This document shows, in pieces, positions 14,086-22,768 of a stretch of 22,768 nucleotides of DNA (position 1 is the stretch's first letter; each line of letters starts with the position of its first letter). The stretch lies in assembly GCA_036741235.1 (NCBI GenBank), contig DAINSQ010000077.1, positions 1 through 22,768 on the forward strand. Reading direction: 5' to 3'. Position numbers and translations under genes: made by a program. The DNA comes from JABWBR01 sp036741235 (GTDB lineage Bacteria > Bacteroidota > Bacteroidia > Chitinophagales > Saprospiraceae). The notes beneath the pieces are model-generated. The model saw only the letters and a program-made list of their open reading frames with translations. It was not told where the DNA came from and made no database searches.

Positions 14086-17000
14086 TTACCTCACCAGCGA
14101 TACATCCCCCTTGAATGTCTCTACCTGCCCATCGGCAAATTCTATCTCGGCGAAATAAACATAAACGCCAGAATTCATGGGTTTGCCTTTGAATTCGCCA
14201 TCCCATCCGTATGATTCCACATTGGGTTGGAAGGGGCCGTTGAAGAAAAGCAAATTACCCCAGCGGTCGAAAATGCGGAACGACCTGATCGCTACAACGT
14301 CATTATCAGCATAAATAGTGAAATAATCGTTGATACCGTCGTCGTCGGGCGAAAAAGCAGTGGGTACGTATACCCTGCGCCGTTTGTCGATGAAGATGGT
14401 AACGGCGTCTTCAGCTTTACAACCATTTTCATCGGTAGCCGTGAGTATGTATGTATTGGTAATGGCCGGCGATGCGTAAGTCGATAATGCCGTAGCATCC
14501 GACAAGTCGGCGGCGCCTTGCGACCAGACGAAGGAAGCAGCCGTGAAGTTGATTAGAGGGTCGAGCAAAATGCTGTCGCCCAGGCGAATGGTCTGGTCGG
14601 GGCCCAGGTCTATTACCAATTCCTGCGGTGTGGCTATTACAACGTCTGCTTCGACCGTGCAATTATTAGCATCCCGAATATATACGGTGTAGCCGCCTGC
14701 CGGAAGATTTGATATGGCAAAAGGCGTGCCGGCGATGCCCTGGTATGATTGTCCGTCTAAAGAATAGGCATAAGGCCCGGCGCCGCCGCTCAATTCTTCG
14801 ATTAAAATCGACCCCAGCAAGTCGCCAAAGCAAGGCGGCGACTGGCTGTCGGTTTTCAATCCAATAGCCTCCGGAGCCGTTACCGTAGCCGTGGCCGAGC
14901 CGCTGCAACCCGCAGCGTCAGTGATGGTTACGGCGTAACTTCCCGCTCCGACTCCATTTAAAGTGGGCGCTACGGCGCCGTTGTTCCATTGGTATACAAA
15001 AGGCGCTATGCCGCCACTGGCCGTCGCCGATACGATGCCATCGGTATTACCTGCGCAACTTACCCCAAAGCCGTCGAAATTGCTGACGACTTCGGCCTGT
15101 ACGCCCAGTGAACTCACCTGTACGGTGACCGGACTGCCAATGGCAACCGGACAGCTAGCGCCTTCGGCGGTGGCGGCAGTGATGGTGTAAGTGGTTGTTA
15201 TTGCAGGATTAACTGTAATTGAAAAGCCGTCGGCAATGTCATTCAACTGCTGTGTTCCGCCTGCCCCGCTTGAATAGGTCACATCAAAAAGACCTCCCCC
15301 GCTGAAGTTGAAGGTGAGCTGCACAGGTGTGCCTGCGCATACGGCGCCGCCTCCCGTTAGTGACGCTGTCAATTGCGGGAGGAATTGCAGCGCAACGTTG
15401 ACGATGCTATCGCAACCCGTGATACTGGCATTATCGAGTACAACCGTACCGGCAGGATTAGCGGCATTAAAGGTCTGCCCGCCAATCGTCAGGCTTTCGC
15501 CAAAACATAGCGTTGAATTGACGCTGGAAACAGCATTGGGCAAAAAGCTCAGATTGATTACCAGGGTGCTGTCGCAGCCGGCCGCGCTTGTCAGCAATTC
15601 CGTGCCCGTTGGGTTGGCTTCGTCGTAGGTTTGGCCGTTGACAACGATACTTTCTCCGGTACACAGCGTCTGAGTCAGGTTAGCGGTTACGTGCGGCCTG
15701 ACTTGCAGCACGGCGCTGTCGCTCAGGGGTCTCTGGCAGCCGCCGTCGCTTACATTGGTCAGGGTTATCGCTATTGGTCCGTCGGTTATTCCCAGATTAG
15801 CCGGACAAACGCTTATGGTTCCGCTATTTGTATTGATAATCGTATTGAAAGGCTGAGGCCCGGTACCGGTATTTAGCGTGTAATCCAGGTCAAAGGGCGG
15901 TGTTCCGGTGAGTGTTATTGTAAAATCAAAACAATCATCCTGGCAAATTGCTCCGCCGAGACTGATGATTGCAGTAGGAAGCGGCGTGCCGGGCGCTACT
16001 GTGGCAATACCTGTTGCCGAACAACCGGCCTCGTCGGTTACCGTTACCAGGTAGGTATTGGGCGCCAACATTACGGGGTCTTCCGTGCCGTCGAGAGCAG
16101 CCACATTCCAGTCGTAGGAGACTACGCCAATACCCCCGCTGACGTTAAGATCGATAGCCCCGTCGTTGGCGCCCGCACAGGATTCGCCGGTGACACTCAA
16201 GGCCACGGTAATGGCGCAGACAGGCCCGTCGATGGTAAAGGCACAGGCCTGGGTACATCCGTTGGCGTCGGCAACGGTTACATCGTAGTTGCCCGCCTGC
16301 AGTGAGGCGATGGCGATACTTGTCGCCGAAGCCGCAGTCTGGCTGCCGGCAACAGGGCCGTTCCAACTGATGGTATAGGGCGCCGTGCCGCCGCTGAATG
16401 TCACCGTACCTGAACCTTCACTGCCGTTGACTGTGGTTGCTGCGCCAAGCTGTGAGCAAGATAATACCAGGGCAGTAGGTTCATTGAGCGTTATAGCCGC
16501 CGTTGCGCTACAGCCGGCGGCGTCGGTAACGGTAACGGCATAATTGCCCCCGGCTAACGAAGCCGGATCTTCCGTGCCGTCAAGGGCGTCCACACTCCAG
16601 TCAAAAGTTAACGGCGCCAGGCCGCCGCTGACGGTCAGATCAATGGCGCCGCTATTGTCGCCGTTACACAGTAAATCGCTGCCCGAAATGGCTGTAGTGA
16701 TATTACAGGTGGGTTCTGTTATGGTAAAACTGCATGTATCCAGACAGCCGTTGGCGTCGGTAATGCTGATCAGGTAATCGCCGGCCGATAAATCCGGTAT
16801 GACTATAGTTTCATGTGTGAATTGTGTGATGGATGCTTGAACGGGGCCCGTCAATTCTACCTGGAAAGGCCCGGTTCCGCCTGCCGACGAGAATTGCATG
16901 GCGCCGTCGCTGCCGCCGACCGTACTCACCGGCAGGAATTCGGCACACGATAAAAGCAATGGAGCAGGGGCTGTAATTGTTACATCGGCGACAGCCAGGC

Positions 17001-20000
17001 AGCCCAGGTTGTCGGTGACGGTTACGGCATAAAAGGCGGGCGGCAGACCGCTCAGCGTATCCTGGCCATCATATGCATCTTCATTCCAGTCGAATGTGAA
17101 AGGCGCCGACCCTCCGCTTGCGGTTGCTATGATAGCGCCATCATCGCTGCCGCTGCACAGGGCGTCGGTTGCGCTGAGTGAAACGACCAGGTTGCACCCG
17201 GTTATGTTGATAACAAATTGGCAGTCAGCTTCACAACCCAGCGAATCGATTGAAGTTACAGTGTAAAGCCCGCCTTCCAGATTGCTTAGGGTAACAATGC
17301 CCGCAGTATCAACCGTCAGCGTATCGGCAATGGGGCCGCTAAGTACCAGGGTAAAGGGAAATACCCCGCCTTGTACATCAACGGCAGCTACGCCATCGGC
17401 CACACCCGGCCCTGATACCGGCGATACCTCGGCGCAATTCAACACAATCGCAGGGGGCGAGGTGATCTCAAAAGTATCGGCTAAAACGCAGTTAATAGCA
17501 TCTGTTATGATTACGCTATACACTCCTGCGCCCAGGCTGTCGGGCGCGGGGTCGCCGTCAAGGGCGTTTATGTTCCAGTCAAAAGACACAGGGGCTACGG
17601 CGCCGCTGACATTGAGTACAATGGCGCCGTCGTTAGTGCCATTGCAATTAATATTTGTAACAACGCCATTCATGCTTATCCCGCATACAGGTTGGTCGAT
17701 ATTGACGCTGCAAGAGACCGTACACCCGTTGGCGTCGGTGAGTAATATGGCATAAATACCGGCTACAAGCCCGCCTACAGTGTCTATCACGGAAGAGTCT
17801 ATGGTTATGCCGCCCGATGAAGGCCCACACCAAGAAAGGGTGTAGGGCAGGGCGCCTCCGTTTGTGGTTACGGTAAATTGGCCGTCGCTACCCCCCACCG
17901 TTGATACGGATGATAACAATGCGCATGACAGCTCCAGCAAAGCGGGTTCGGCCAGCACAATGGTTATCGAGTCGACACATGCATCGGCATCAGTGATGAT
18001 TGCCTGATAGGTACCGGCGGCCAGACTGCCGGGATCTTCTATTGTGTCCAGCGAATCGATATTCCAATCGATGGTATAGGGCATAAGTCCCCCGGTGATG
18101 TTGAGGTCGATGCTGCCGTCGGTTTCGCCGAAACAAGACGGCGCAGTGGCATTGGCAGTAATAGTGATGTCGCAGGGCTCTCCTATGGTAAAACTGCATA
18201 CCGCTTCGCATCCGTTGGCGTCGGTGAGTGTCAGGTTATAGACGCCTGCCAACAGGTTATCCAACACCACGGTATCGGCGGCATTTTCATTTTGACCGCC
18301 CATTTCCGGGCCGCTCCAAAGCAGAATGTAGGGGGCTTCGCCGCCTCCGATGATGATAGCTGCCGCGCCGTCTTCTGCGCCGGTGGCGGAAACGGGATTG
18401 AGTTGGCTGCATTCCAGCAACAGCGCCGGAGGTCCGGAAAGCGTAACGCTGCCGGTGGCAGAGCATCCGTTGTCATCTGTAACTGTTACCGCATAGGTAC
18501 CTGCATCCAGGTTGGCAGGGTCTTCCGTACCGTCGAGTGTATTGTCGTTCCAGTTGAAGTTGAAAGGCGCTGTACCGCCGTTAACCGTCAGGTTGATCGA
18601 ACCGTCGCTGCTGTCAGAACAGTTGGGATTCACGCCTGCCAGGCTGACGCTTATGGCACAGTTGGCGTCATTGATAACAAAAGAACATATTTCCTCACAG
18701 CCGTTAAAATCTGTGATGGTGAGGTCGTAATTGCCCGCCGGCAGGTTACTGATGGTGGCAATACCCGCTGCTGCCTGGGGCTGGTTGCCGGTAGCGGCGC
18801 CGCTCCAGGATAGCGTGTAGGGCGCCGTGCCGCCGCTGAAGGTAATTTCGGCGGCGCCGTCGCTGTTGCCAGGCCCCGATACCGGGTTCAACTCGTCGCA
18901 ACTCAGTGACAAAGGCGCTGGGTCGATGATGTTGAGGTTGGCGGAGCCCTGACAGTTGTTGGCGTCCGTTACGGTCAGACTGTAATTACCGGCGGCTAGC
19001 CCCGTGGGGTCTTCTATGCCGTCGAGGGCGTTAACATTCCAGTTGAAATTGAAGGGCGCTGCACCGCTGGTCACATCTACCCCTAGACTTGCATTGCTGT
19101 CGCCGCTGCAGTCGAGGTCGTCGACCAGGGCAATGCTTACCGAAGGCCGCGAGTTAACGGTGAGCGCCACGGGGATGGTGGCGGAGGTACAAACGCCATT
19201 GCTGACGTTGGCGTACACTGTGATTGAAACAGTAGTAAATGCGGAGGGATTGGCAACAGGATTGGTGCCCGTCATATTGAGAAACCAACTCACTGTGCCG
19301 CTGCCGCCACTCACCGCGGCATTGGCATTGGTCAGATTAAACACGGCCTGGTTGCCGGTAGTTGCGCAGGCCGACAAAGCAGTCGGCGTAGCGGTCGGCG
19401 CGGGGGCCACCGTCAGCGTGAGCGGTACAGACGCCGAGGTACAGGTCCCGTTGGAAACGGTAGCATATACCGTAGTGGAAGAGGTTGCAAAAGCTGCCGG
19501 GTTGGGTATTGGTGTTATGAGGGCCGGACTCGTATACCAGGTTACGGTAAAGGGGCTGCCGCCGTTGACGATGCTGTTTACGGAGGTCAGGTTGAAAACA
19601 GCCTGGTTGCCGTTGGTAGCGCATTGCTGCAAAGGTGGTGGTGATACGGCGCTGGGCGCGGGCGTTACGGTAAGCGACACGGGCACTACGACCGAGGTAC
19701 AGCCGCCCTGGGCTACCTGCGCAAATACCGTTGTGGTTCCCGACAGGTAGGTGGCGGGCGTTGCGATGGGCCCCGTACCGTTGGCATTGGTATACCAATT
19801 GACCGTACCTGAGCCGCCGCCGGTTACTACGCCATTGGCATTGGTAAGATTAAAAACGGCCTGTCCGCCCGCACTTTCACAAGCGCTCAGGCTGGTTGAA
19901 AAAGCCTGCGGAGCAGTCAGCAAGGTGAGCGTAACTGCCGCCGGTGCAGAAACACAGCCGTTATTGGTCACGGTAGCATACACCGTAGCAGTGCCGCTGA

Positions 20001-22590
20001 TAAAAGCTGCGGGGTTCGGGATTGGGTTGGTTGCTGCGGCATTGGAGAACCAGCTGACGGTACCCGTGCCGCCGCTTACCGTAATATTGAGAGAAGTGAG
20101 GTTAAACGCCGCCTGCCCCGAACCATTGTCGCAGGCCTGGGCAGAGGCGGCATTGGCGGTTGGAGCGGGGTTGACTGTCAGGGTGACGGGAACCGGGTTT
20201 GAACCGCAGCCGTTGGCGGTAGCGGCCACCGCGTACACCGTGGTAGAGCCTGTTGTAAAAGCTGTGGGGTTGGGTACCGGGTTGGTCGCTGCGGCGTTGG
20301 TATAGTAACTAATCGTAATGCCGGGAGTATTGTTAATTTGGCTATTGAGCGTAGTGAGGTTGAAAGTTGCCGTGCCGCCCGGGCCCGCGCATGCCGAAGC
20401 GGAAGCGGGGGATGCCGTAGGGGCGAATTCGATATTCACCGGTATGGGTACCGGGGCCGACTCGCAGGGGCCGTTTTGTACTCTTGCGTATACCGTGCCG
20501 GGCAGCGATGTTATATTATTAATGTTAATCATGTTTGTACCTGCTGCGTCGGCATACCAGTTGACCGGCAGGCCGGTTCCGCCGTTGATGATAGCTTCTG
20601 TGCCCGGCAGATCGTACTGAATATTAGGTGGTATCAGGCTGATAATACAGGCGTCAAACGTAGTAGGGTTAGCCGTCGGGGTTGGATTTACGGTAAGTTG
20701 AACAGCGGTAGTAGCCGATTCGCAGCTGCCGCTTTGTACGGTGGCGTATACTGTGGCAGAGCCGCTGAGATAGCTAGCCGGATTGGCGATGGGGTTGGTG
20801 CCTGCAGCATTGGAATACCAGTTAACCGTACCTGCGCCGCCGCTGATCGTGTTGTTGAGCGAAGTAAGGTTAAACGTAGCCTGAGCTCCCGTTGAACAGG
20901 CGCTGAGCGGCCCGGCAGGGTTGGGCGTCGGCGTGGGGTTAACGATCAACTGCACAGCGACCGGCGCCGAAGCGCAGAACATATTGGCTGCCGTTGCATA
21001 AACTGTCGTACTTCCGGAGGTAAAGCCGGCCGGCGTTCCAATCGGATTGGTAGCGCCCATATCGGTATACCAGTTGATCGTAGTGCCCGGCGTATTATTG
21101 ATCGTATTGTTGAGCGAAGTGAGGTTAAAGGTGGCCTGTCCGCCGCTTGTTGCACAGGCGCTGAGCGGCCCGGCGGGGTTGGCGGTTGGCGTGGGCGTCA
21201 CGTTGAGTTGTACCCCTACGGTGGGGGAAGTACACCCGCCGCTCGTCACATTGGCGTAAACAATCACGGTAGCATTTGTAGTATAGGCCGCCGGATTGGC
21301 GATAGCCGTGGTGGCCGTGCTGTTGGTCCACCAGTTGACCGTACCTGCCCCGCCGCTGATGGTGTTGTTGAGCGATGTGAGGTTAAAGGTACCCACGCCT
21401 GCGGCGTTGGCGCAGGCAAACTGGGGTGGGGCGGTGTTGGCGGTGGGCAGCGGGGTAATAGTCAGGGTAACTGGAACTGCCAATGAAGTACATCCGGCAA
21501 CAGTTACAGTGGCATAAACGGTGGCAGGGCCTGATAAATAACTGGCTGGAGTTGGCACAGGTGTAGTAGCGGCCATGTTTGTCCACCAGTTAACGGTACC
21601 TACTCCGCCACTTACTGTAGAATTTAGAGAAGTAAGATTAAAAGTTCCTTGTCCCATCCCATTATTACAGGCAGACAAAGGCCCCGCAGGGTTTGCCGTT
21701 GGAGGAGGCGTAATAGTAATCATGATAGACTCCTGGTCGGAACAACCTGAAGCGCCGTCATAGGCGTAAAGCGTAATGGAAGAGGTAATAATCTGACCTG
21801 GTAAGTACTGAGTACCCGTGCCCCCCATACCGGTATAATAGGCCTGCCCGCCCGACAGGTTGGTTCCTGTAATGGCCGGCAAAGTATAAGATCCACATGT
21901 ACTCACATTCGCAAAAGGATTGATATTTGGTGGCGGTGTGCCACCTGATACCGGAGGGGCTGCGCAGCCGCCGTTGCCATACGTGCCGGGTGGAATGAAA
22001 TAGGCCCCGTTTCCACCAACAAGTGAAGCCATGTTATAAGTGTAAGTAGTTGAACATCCTGTACCGTTAACCGCTAAAATACTATTCCGAATACCGACAC
22101 CTGCATTAGTAAATCCTCCTGCCGACCTCGTGCAAGTGCTTTGAATCACGTAAATACAGGTTCCTGATCCACATACCGCGCTAAAATCATATACTGTATT
22201 CGCCCCCGAACTGGTCTGTAAAACAACCAGCGAATTCGGGGGAATATTAGTACCAGGGCCTACGGATATTACGTTTAAACATCCCTGTATCAACCCGGGA
22301 TTCCCGGGCTGAAGACCGCACGGAGGGCCGGGAAGATTGTCCATGTTCATGTTTATATCATTGTTCTCCGGGCCAATAATATTGTTATTTACATCAAAAC
22401 CAAACTGAAGATCGCTGGTATTGAACCCTCCTCCGGAATTGATAATTACAAATTCATTGAGTGGCTCTGTACTACAGGCATCAACAAGTATCGCCTGGAC
22501 GACCGGGCACTGCCCCCATGAAGCGGCTATTGGCGTGATGAGCAAGCCAAAAATGATAATTGCGATAGTAGTAAAATGTTTTGGCAACAT
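14086..22590 (-). CDS. Giant SprB-like repeat adhesin with T9SS type B (gliding-associated) C-terminus
   Basis: The product is a cell-surface repeat protein of 2834 residues, resembling the mobile adhesins moved by the gliding motor. A signal peptide (cut near AASWGQ|CP) is followed by a lamin-tail-like domain (about 28-215; AILVDACSTEPLNEFVIIN). Ten modules of about 83 residues come next (about 297-1145), typified by FNLTSLNNTISGGAGTVNWY and ending TVYATV...C. Then an alternating series of SprB repeats and a second, related repeat runs from about 1147 to 2200. Two CTGES/CFGES-type modules (about 2310-2400) and two more SprB repeats (about 2505-2655) follow. The last 100 residues are the gliding-motility C-terminal domain: VYVPTAFSPDDDGINDYF, IFDRWGNLLF, GWDGEFKGKPMNSGVYVYF. 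Type B domains are usually handled with PorP/SprF-like partners, none of which is in the window. The frame is unbroken through 8.5 kb of repeats. Confidence 0.93.
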   Translation of the reverse strand: MLPKHFTTIAIIIFGLLITPIAASWGQCPVVQAILVDACSTEPLNEFVIINSGGGFNTSDLQFGFDVNNNIIGPENNDINMNMDNLPGPPCGLQPGNPGLIQGCLNVISVGPGTNIPPNSLVVLQTSSGANTVYDFSAVCGSGTCIYVIQSTCTRSAGGFTNAGVGIRNSILAVNGTGCSTTYTYNMASLVGGNGAYFIPPGTYGNGGCAAPPVSGGTPPPNINPFANVSTCGSYTLPAITGTNLSGGQAYYTGMGGTGTQYLPGQIITSSITLYAYDGASGCSDQESIMITITPPPTANPAGPLSACNNGMGQGTFNLTSLNSTVSGGVGTVNWWTNMAATTPVPTPASYLSGPATVYATVTVAGCTSLAVPVTLTITPLPTANTAPPQFACANAAGVGTFNLTSLNNTISGGAGTVNWWTNSTATTAIANPAAYTTNATVIVYANVTSGGCTSPTVGVQLNVTPTPTANPAGPLSACATSGGQATFNLTSLNNTINNTPGTTINWYTDMGATNPIGTPAGFTSGSTTVYATAANMFCASAPVAVQLIVNPTPTPNPAGPLSACSTGAQATFNLTSLNNTISGGAGTVNWYSNAAGTNPIANPASYLSGSATVYATVQSGSCESATTAVQLTVNPTPTANPTTFDACIISLIPPNIQYDLPGTEAIINGGTGLPVNWYADAAGTNMININNITSLPGTVYARVQNGPCESAPVPIPVNIEFAPTASPASASACAGPGGTATFNLTTLNSQINNTPGITISYYTNAAATNPVPNPTAFTTGSTTVYAVAATANGCGSNPVPVTLTVNPAPTANAASAQACDNGSGQAAFNLTSLNITVSGGTGTVSWFSNAAATNPIPNPAAFISGTATVYATVTNNGCVSAPAAVTLTLLTAPQAFSTSLSACESAGGQAVFNLTNANGVVTGGGSGTVNWYTNANGTGPIATPATYLSGTTTVFAQVAQGGCTSVVVPVSLTVTPAPSAVSPPPLQQCATNGNQAVFNLTSVNSIVNGGSPFTVTWYTSPALITPIPNPAAFATSSTTVYATVSNGTCTSASVPLTLTVAPAPTATPTALSACATTGNQAVFNLTNANAAVSGGSGTVSWFLNMTGTNPVANPSAFTTVSITVYANVSNGVCTSATIPVALTVNSRPSVSIALVDDLDCSGDSNASLGVDVTSGAAPFNFNWNVNALDGIEDPTGLAAGNYSLTVTDANNCQGSANLNIIDPAPLSLSCDELNPVSGPGNSDGAAEITFSGGTAPYTLSWSGAATGNQPQAAAGIATISNLPAGNYDLTITDFNGCEEICSFVINDANCAISVSLAGVNPNCSDSSDGSINLTVNGGTAPFNFNWNDNTLDGTEDPANLDAGTYAVTVTDDNGCSATGSVTLSGPPALLLECSQLNPVSATGAEDGAAAIIIGGGEAPYILLWSGPEMGGQNENAADTVVLDNLLAGVYNLTLTDANGCEAVCSFTIGEPCDITITANATAPSCFGETDGSIDLNITGGLMPYTIDWNIDSLDTIEDPGSLAAGTYQAIITDADACVDSITIVLAEPALLELSCALLSSVSTVGGSDGQFTVTTNGGALPYTLSWCGPSSGGITIDSSVIDTVGGLVAGIYAILLTDANGCTVSCSVNIDQPVCGISMNGVVTNINCNGTNDGAIVLNVSGAVAPVSFDWNINALDGDPAPDSLGAGVYSVIITDAINCVLADTFEITSPPAIVLNCAEVSPVSGPGVADGVAAVDVQGGVFPFTLVLSGPIADTLTVDTAGIVTLSNLEGGLYTVTSIDSLGCEADCQFVINITGCNLVVSLSATDALCSGSDDGAIIATASGGSAPFTFDWNEDAYDGQDTLSGLPPAFYAVTVTDNLGCLAVADVTITAPAPLLLSCAEFLPVSTVGGSDGAMQFSSAGGTGPFQVELTGPVQASITQFTHETIVIPDLSAGDYLISITDANGCLDTCSFTITEPTCNITTAISGSDLLCNGDNSGAIDLTVSGGLAPLTFDWSVDALDGTEDPASLAGGNYAVTVTDAAGCSATAAITLNEPTALVLSCSQLGAATTVNGSEGSGTVTFSGGTAPYTISWNGPVAGSQTAASATSIAIASLQAGNYDVTVADANGCTQACAFTIDGPVCAITVALSVTGESCAGANDGAIDLNVSGGIGVVSYDWNVAALDGTEDPVMLAPNTYLVTVTDEAGCSATGIATVAPGTPLPTAIISLGGAICQDDCFDFTITLTGTPPFDLDYTLNTGTGPQPFNTIINTNSGTISVCPANLGITDGPIAITLTNVSDGGCQRPLSDSAVLQVRPHVTANLTQTLCTGESIVVNGQTYDEANPTGTELLTSAAGCDSTLVINLSFLPNAVSSVNSTLCFGESLTIGGQTFNAANPAGTVVLDNASITGCDSIVNVALQFLPQLTASLTGGGAVCAGTPVQLTFNFSGGGLFDVTYSSGAGGTQQLNDIADGFSITVNPAITTTYTITAATAEGASCPVAIGSPVTVQVSSLGVQAEVVSNFDGFGVSCAGNTDGIVSATASGGIAPFVYQWNNGAVAPTLNGVGAGSYAVTITDAAGCSGSATATVTAPEAIGLKTDSQSPPCFGDLLGSILIEELSGGAGPYAYSLDGQSYQGIAGTPFAISNLPAGGYTVYIRDANNCTVEADVVIATPQELVIDLGPDQTIRLGDSILLDPLINFTAASFVWSQGAADLSDATALSTYASPAITNTYILTATDENGCKAEDAVTIFIDKRRRVYVPTAFSPDDDGINDYFTIYADNDVVAIRSFRIFDRWGNLLFFNGPFQPNVESYGWDGEFKGKPMNSGVYVYFAEIEFADGQVETFKGDVSLVR
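15990..19150 (-). repeat. Alternating two-type SprB repeat array within the adhesin gene
   Basis: Seven SprB repeats (pattern C-x-G-x-x-D-G-x-I, GG-APF-F-WN, LDGTEDP, L-AG-Y-V-VTD--GC) alternate with six partner repeats. The partner pattern is C-x-x-x-x-PVS--G--DG, GG-APY-L-W-GP, L-AG-Y-L--TDANGC---CSF-I. One pair spans about 162 residues, or 486 bp. Protein similarity is clear, but third-position differences are many, so the array is old rather than a fresh tandem duplication. Confidence 0.85.
19155..21705 (-). repeat. Ten-module FNLT repeat array within the adhesin gene
   Basis: About ten modules of about 83 residues each begin with a cysteine 8-12 residues before FNLT and end with a second cysteine before a beta strand and a P-x-P-x-A-x-P linker. 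The fifth module (starting ACIISLIPPNIQYDLPG) has lost FNLT and is clearly diverged. The paired cysteines could form one disulfide per module. Confidence 0.85.
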
Positions 22591-22705
22591 AATAGGGAAT
22601 GATGAGTTTACGTAATGCGGGAGAAGGCGTTCTTACAGGCCTGTGCCTGGTACACAGTCGGAAGTACATAGTTGGGTGAACTTGCCTTGTTTTTGCTATT
22701 ACCGG

Positions 22706-22713
22706 CAAATTTA
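22706..22713 (-). promoter_or_regulatory. Candidate promoter -7 element upstream of the adhesin gene
   Basis: On the minus strand TAAATTTG fits TAnnTTTG and lies about 115 nt before the ATG. No good -33 TTTG is seen at 17-23 nt. The rest of the 22591-22768 gap holds a 10-bp palindrome ACAGGCCTGT (22635-22644) and nothing else I can name. Confidence 0.3.
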
Positions 22714-22768
22714 GGTCAAAAATTCACATAAAAACTGCTACAAGTACTTTAACGGTAAATTAATTCCA

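Noticed and set aside
19004..20305. Long plus-strand open frames (248 and 184 residues) opposite the adhesin gene
   Set aside because: They are antisense shadows of a GC-rich repeat gene. Their sequence (strings of V, L, T, P, A) just mirrors the repeats, and the minus-strand product has clear domains, signal peptide and sorting domain.
14086..22590. Regular repeats suggesting a CRISPR array or satellite DNA
   Set aside because: The periods (about 250 and 486 bp) and continuous open frame fit protein module repeats, and the units vary at the DNA level throughout.

Overview
The window looks like a chromosomal segment of a Bacteroidota bacterium, most likely a gliding or surface-adhesive member of the Saprospiria/Chitinophagia type. 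The evidence is two different type IX secretion (T9SS) sorting domains: type A ends on two proteins and a type B, gliding-associated C-terminus on a giant repeat protein. SprB-type repeats, PKD modules, the absence of Shine-Dalgarno sequences, and promoter-like TAnnTTTG elements point the same way. The genus cannot be fixed from the sequence alone.

Layout, left to right. (1) The 3' end of a PKD/T9SS surface protein (1-471) has two copies of a palindromic element inserted in frame in its sorting domain. (2) dnaX (585-2339) encodes the DNA polymerase III tau subunit and has a nine-A run at the point where a gamma form would end. (3) A REP-associated tyrosine transposase (RAYT) gene (2360-3172, minus) carries a third copy of the same palindrome, nested between GC-rich tandem repeats. 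(4) A TonB-dependent receptor (minus). (5) A secreted GH13 alpha-amylase-type enzyme with a T9SS domain (plus), meeting tail to tail (6) a secreted PIG-L type deacetylase (minus). (7) A small secreted protein of unknown function (minus). (8) An orphan OmpR-type response regulator followed by a membrane-anchored TPR protein (plus). (9) A six-helix membrane protein (minus). (10) An intergenic element with a 21-bp perfect inverted repeat. (11) A 2834-residue SprB-like surface adhesin (minus) that fills the last third of the window.

Most identifiable products act at or outside the outer membrane: adhesin, amylase, receptor, deacetylase and PKD protein. They fit a polymer-degrading, surface-attached life, although no SusCD pair or complete polysaccharide locus is present. 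Housekeeping is represented only by dnaX.

The most unusual element is a palindrome family with core AAAATTCATGAATTTT and GTAG at the 5' base. Its one open frame reads KIHEF, it lies inside coding regions, and it also sits inside the gene of a transposase family known to act on GTAG-tagged REP hairpins. I propose that this is a protein-coding, REP-like mobile element with its transposase. The sequence facts are direct; the mechanistic link is inference.

No gene-free stretch exceeds 300 bases. The longest gaps are 22591-22768, 5286-5460 and 13920-14085, each covered below. I saw no tRNA, rRNA, CRISPR array, riboswitch or classical U-tailed terminator.
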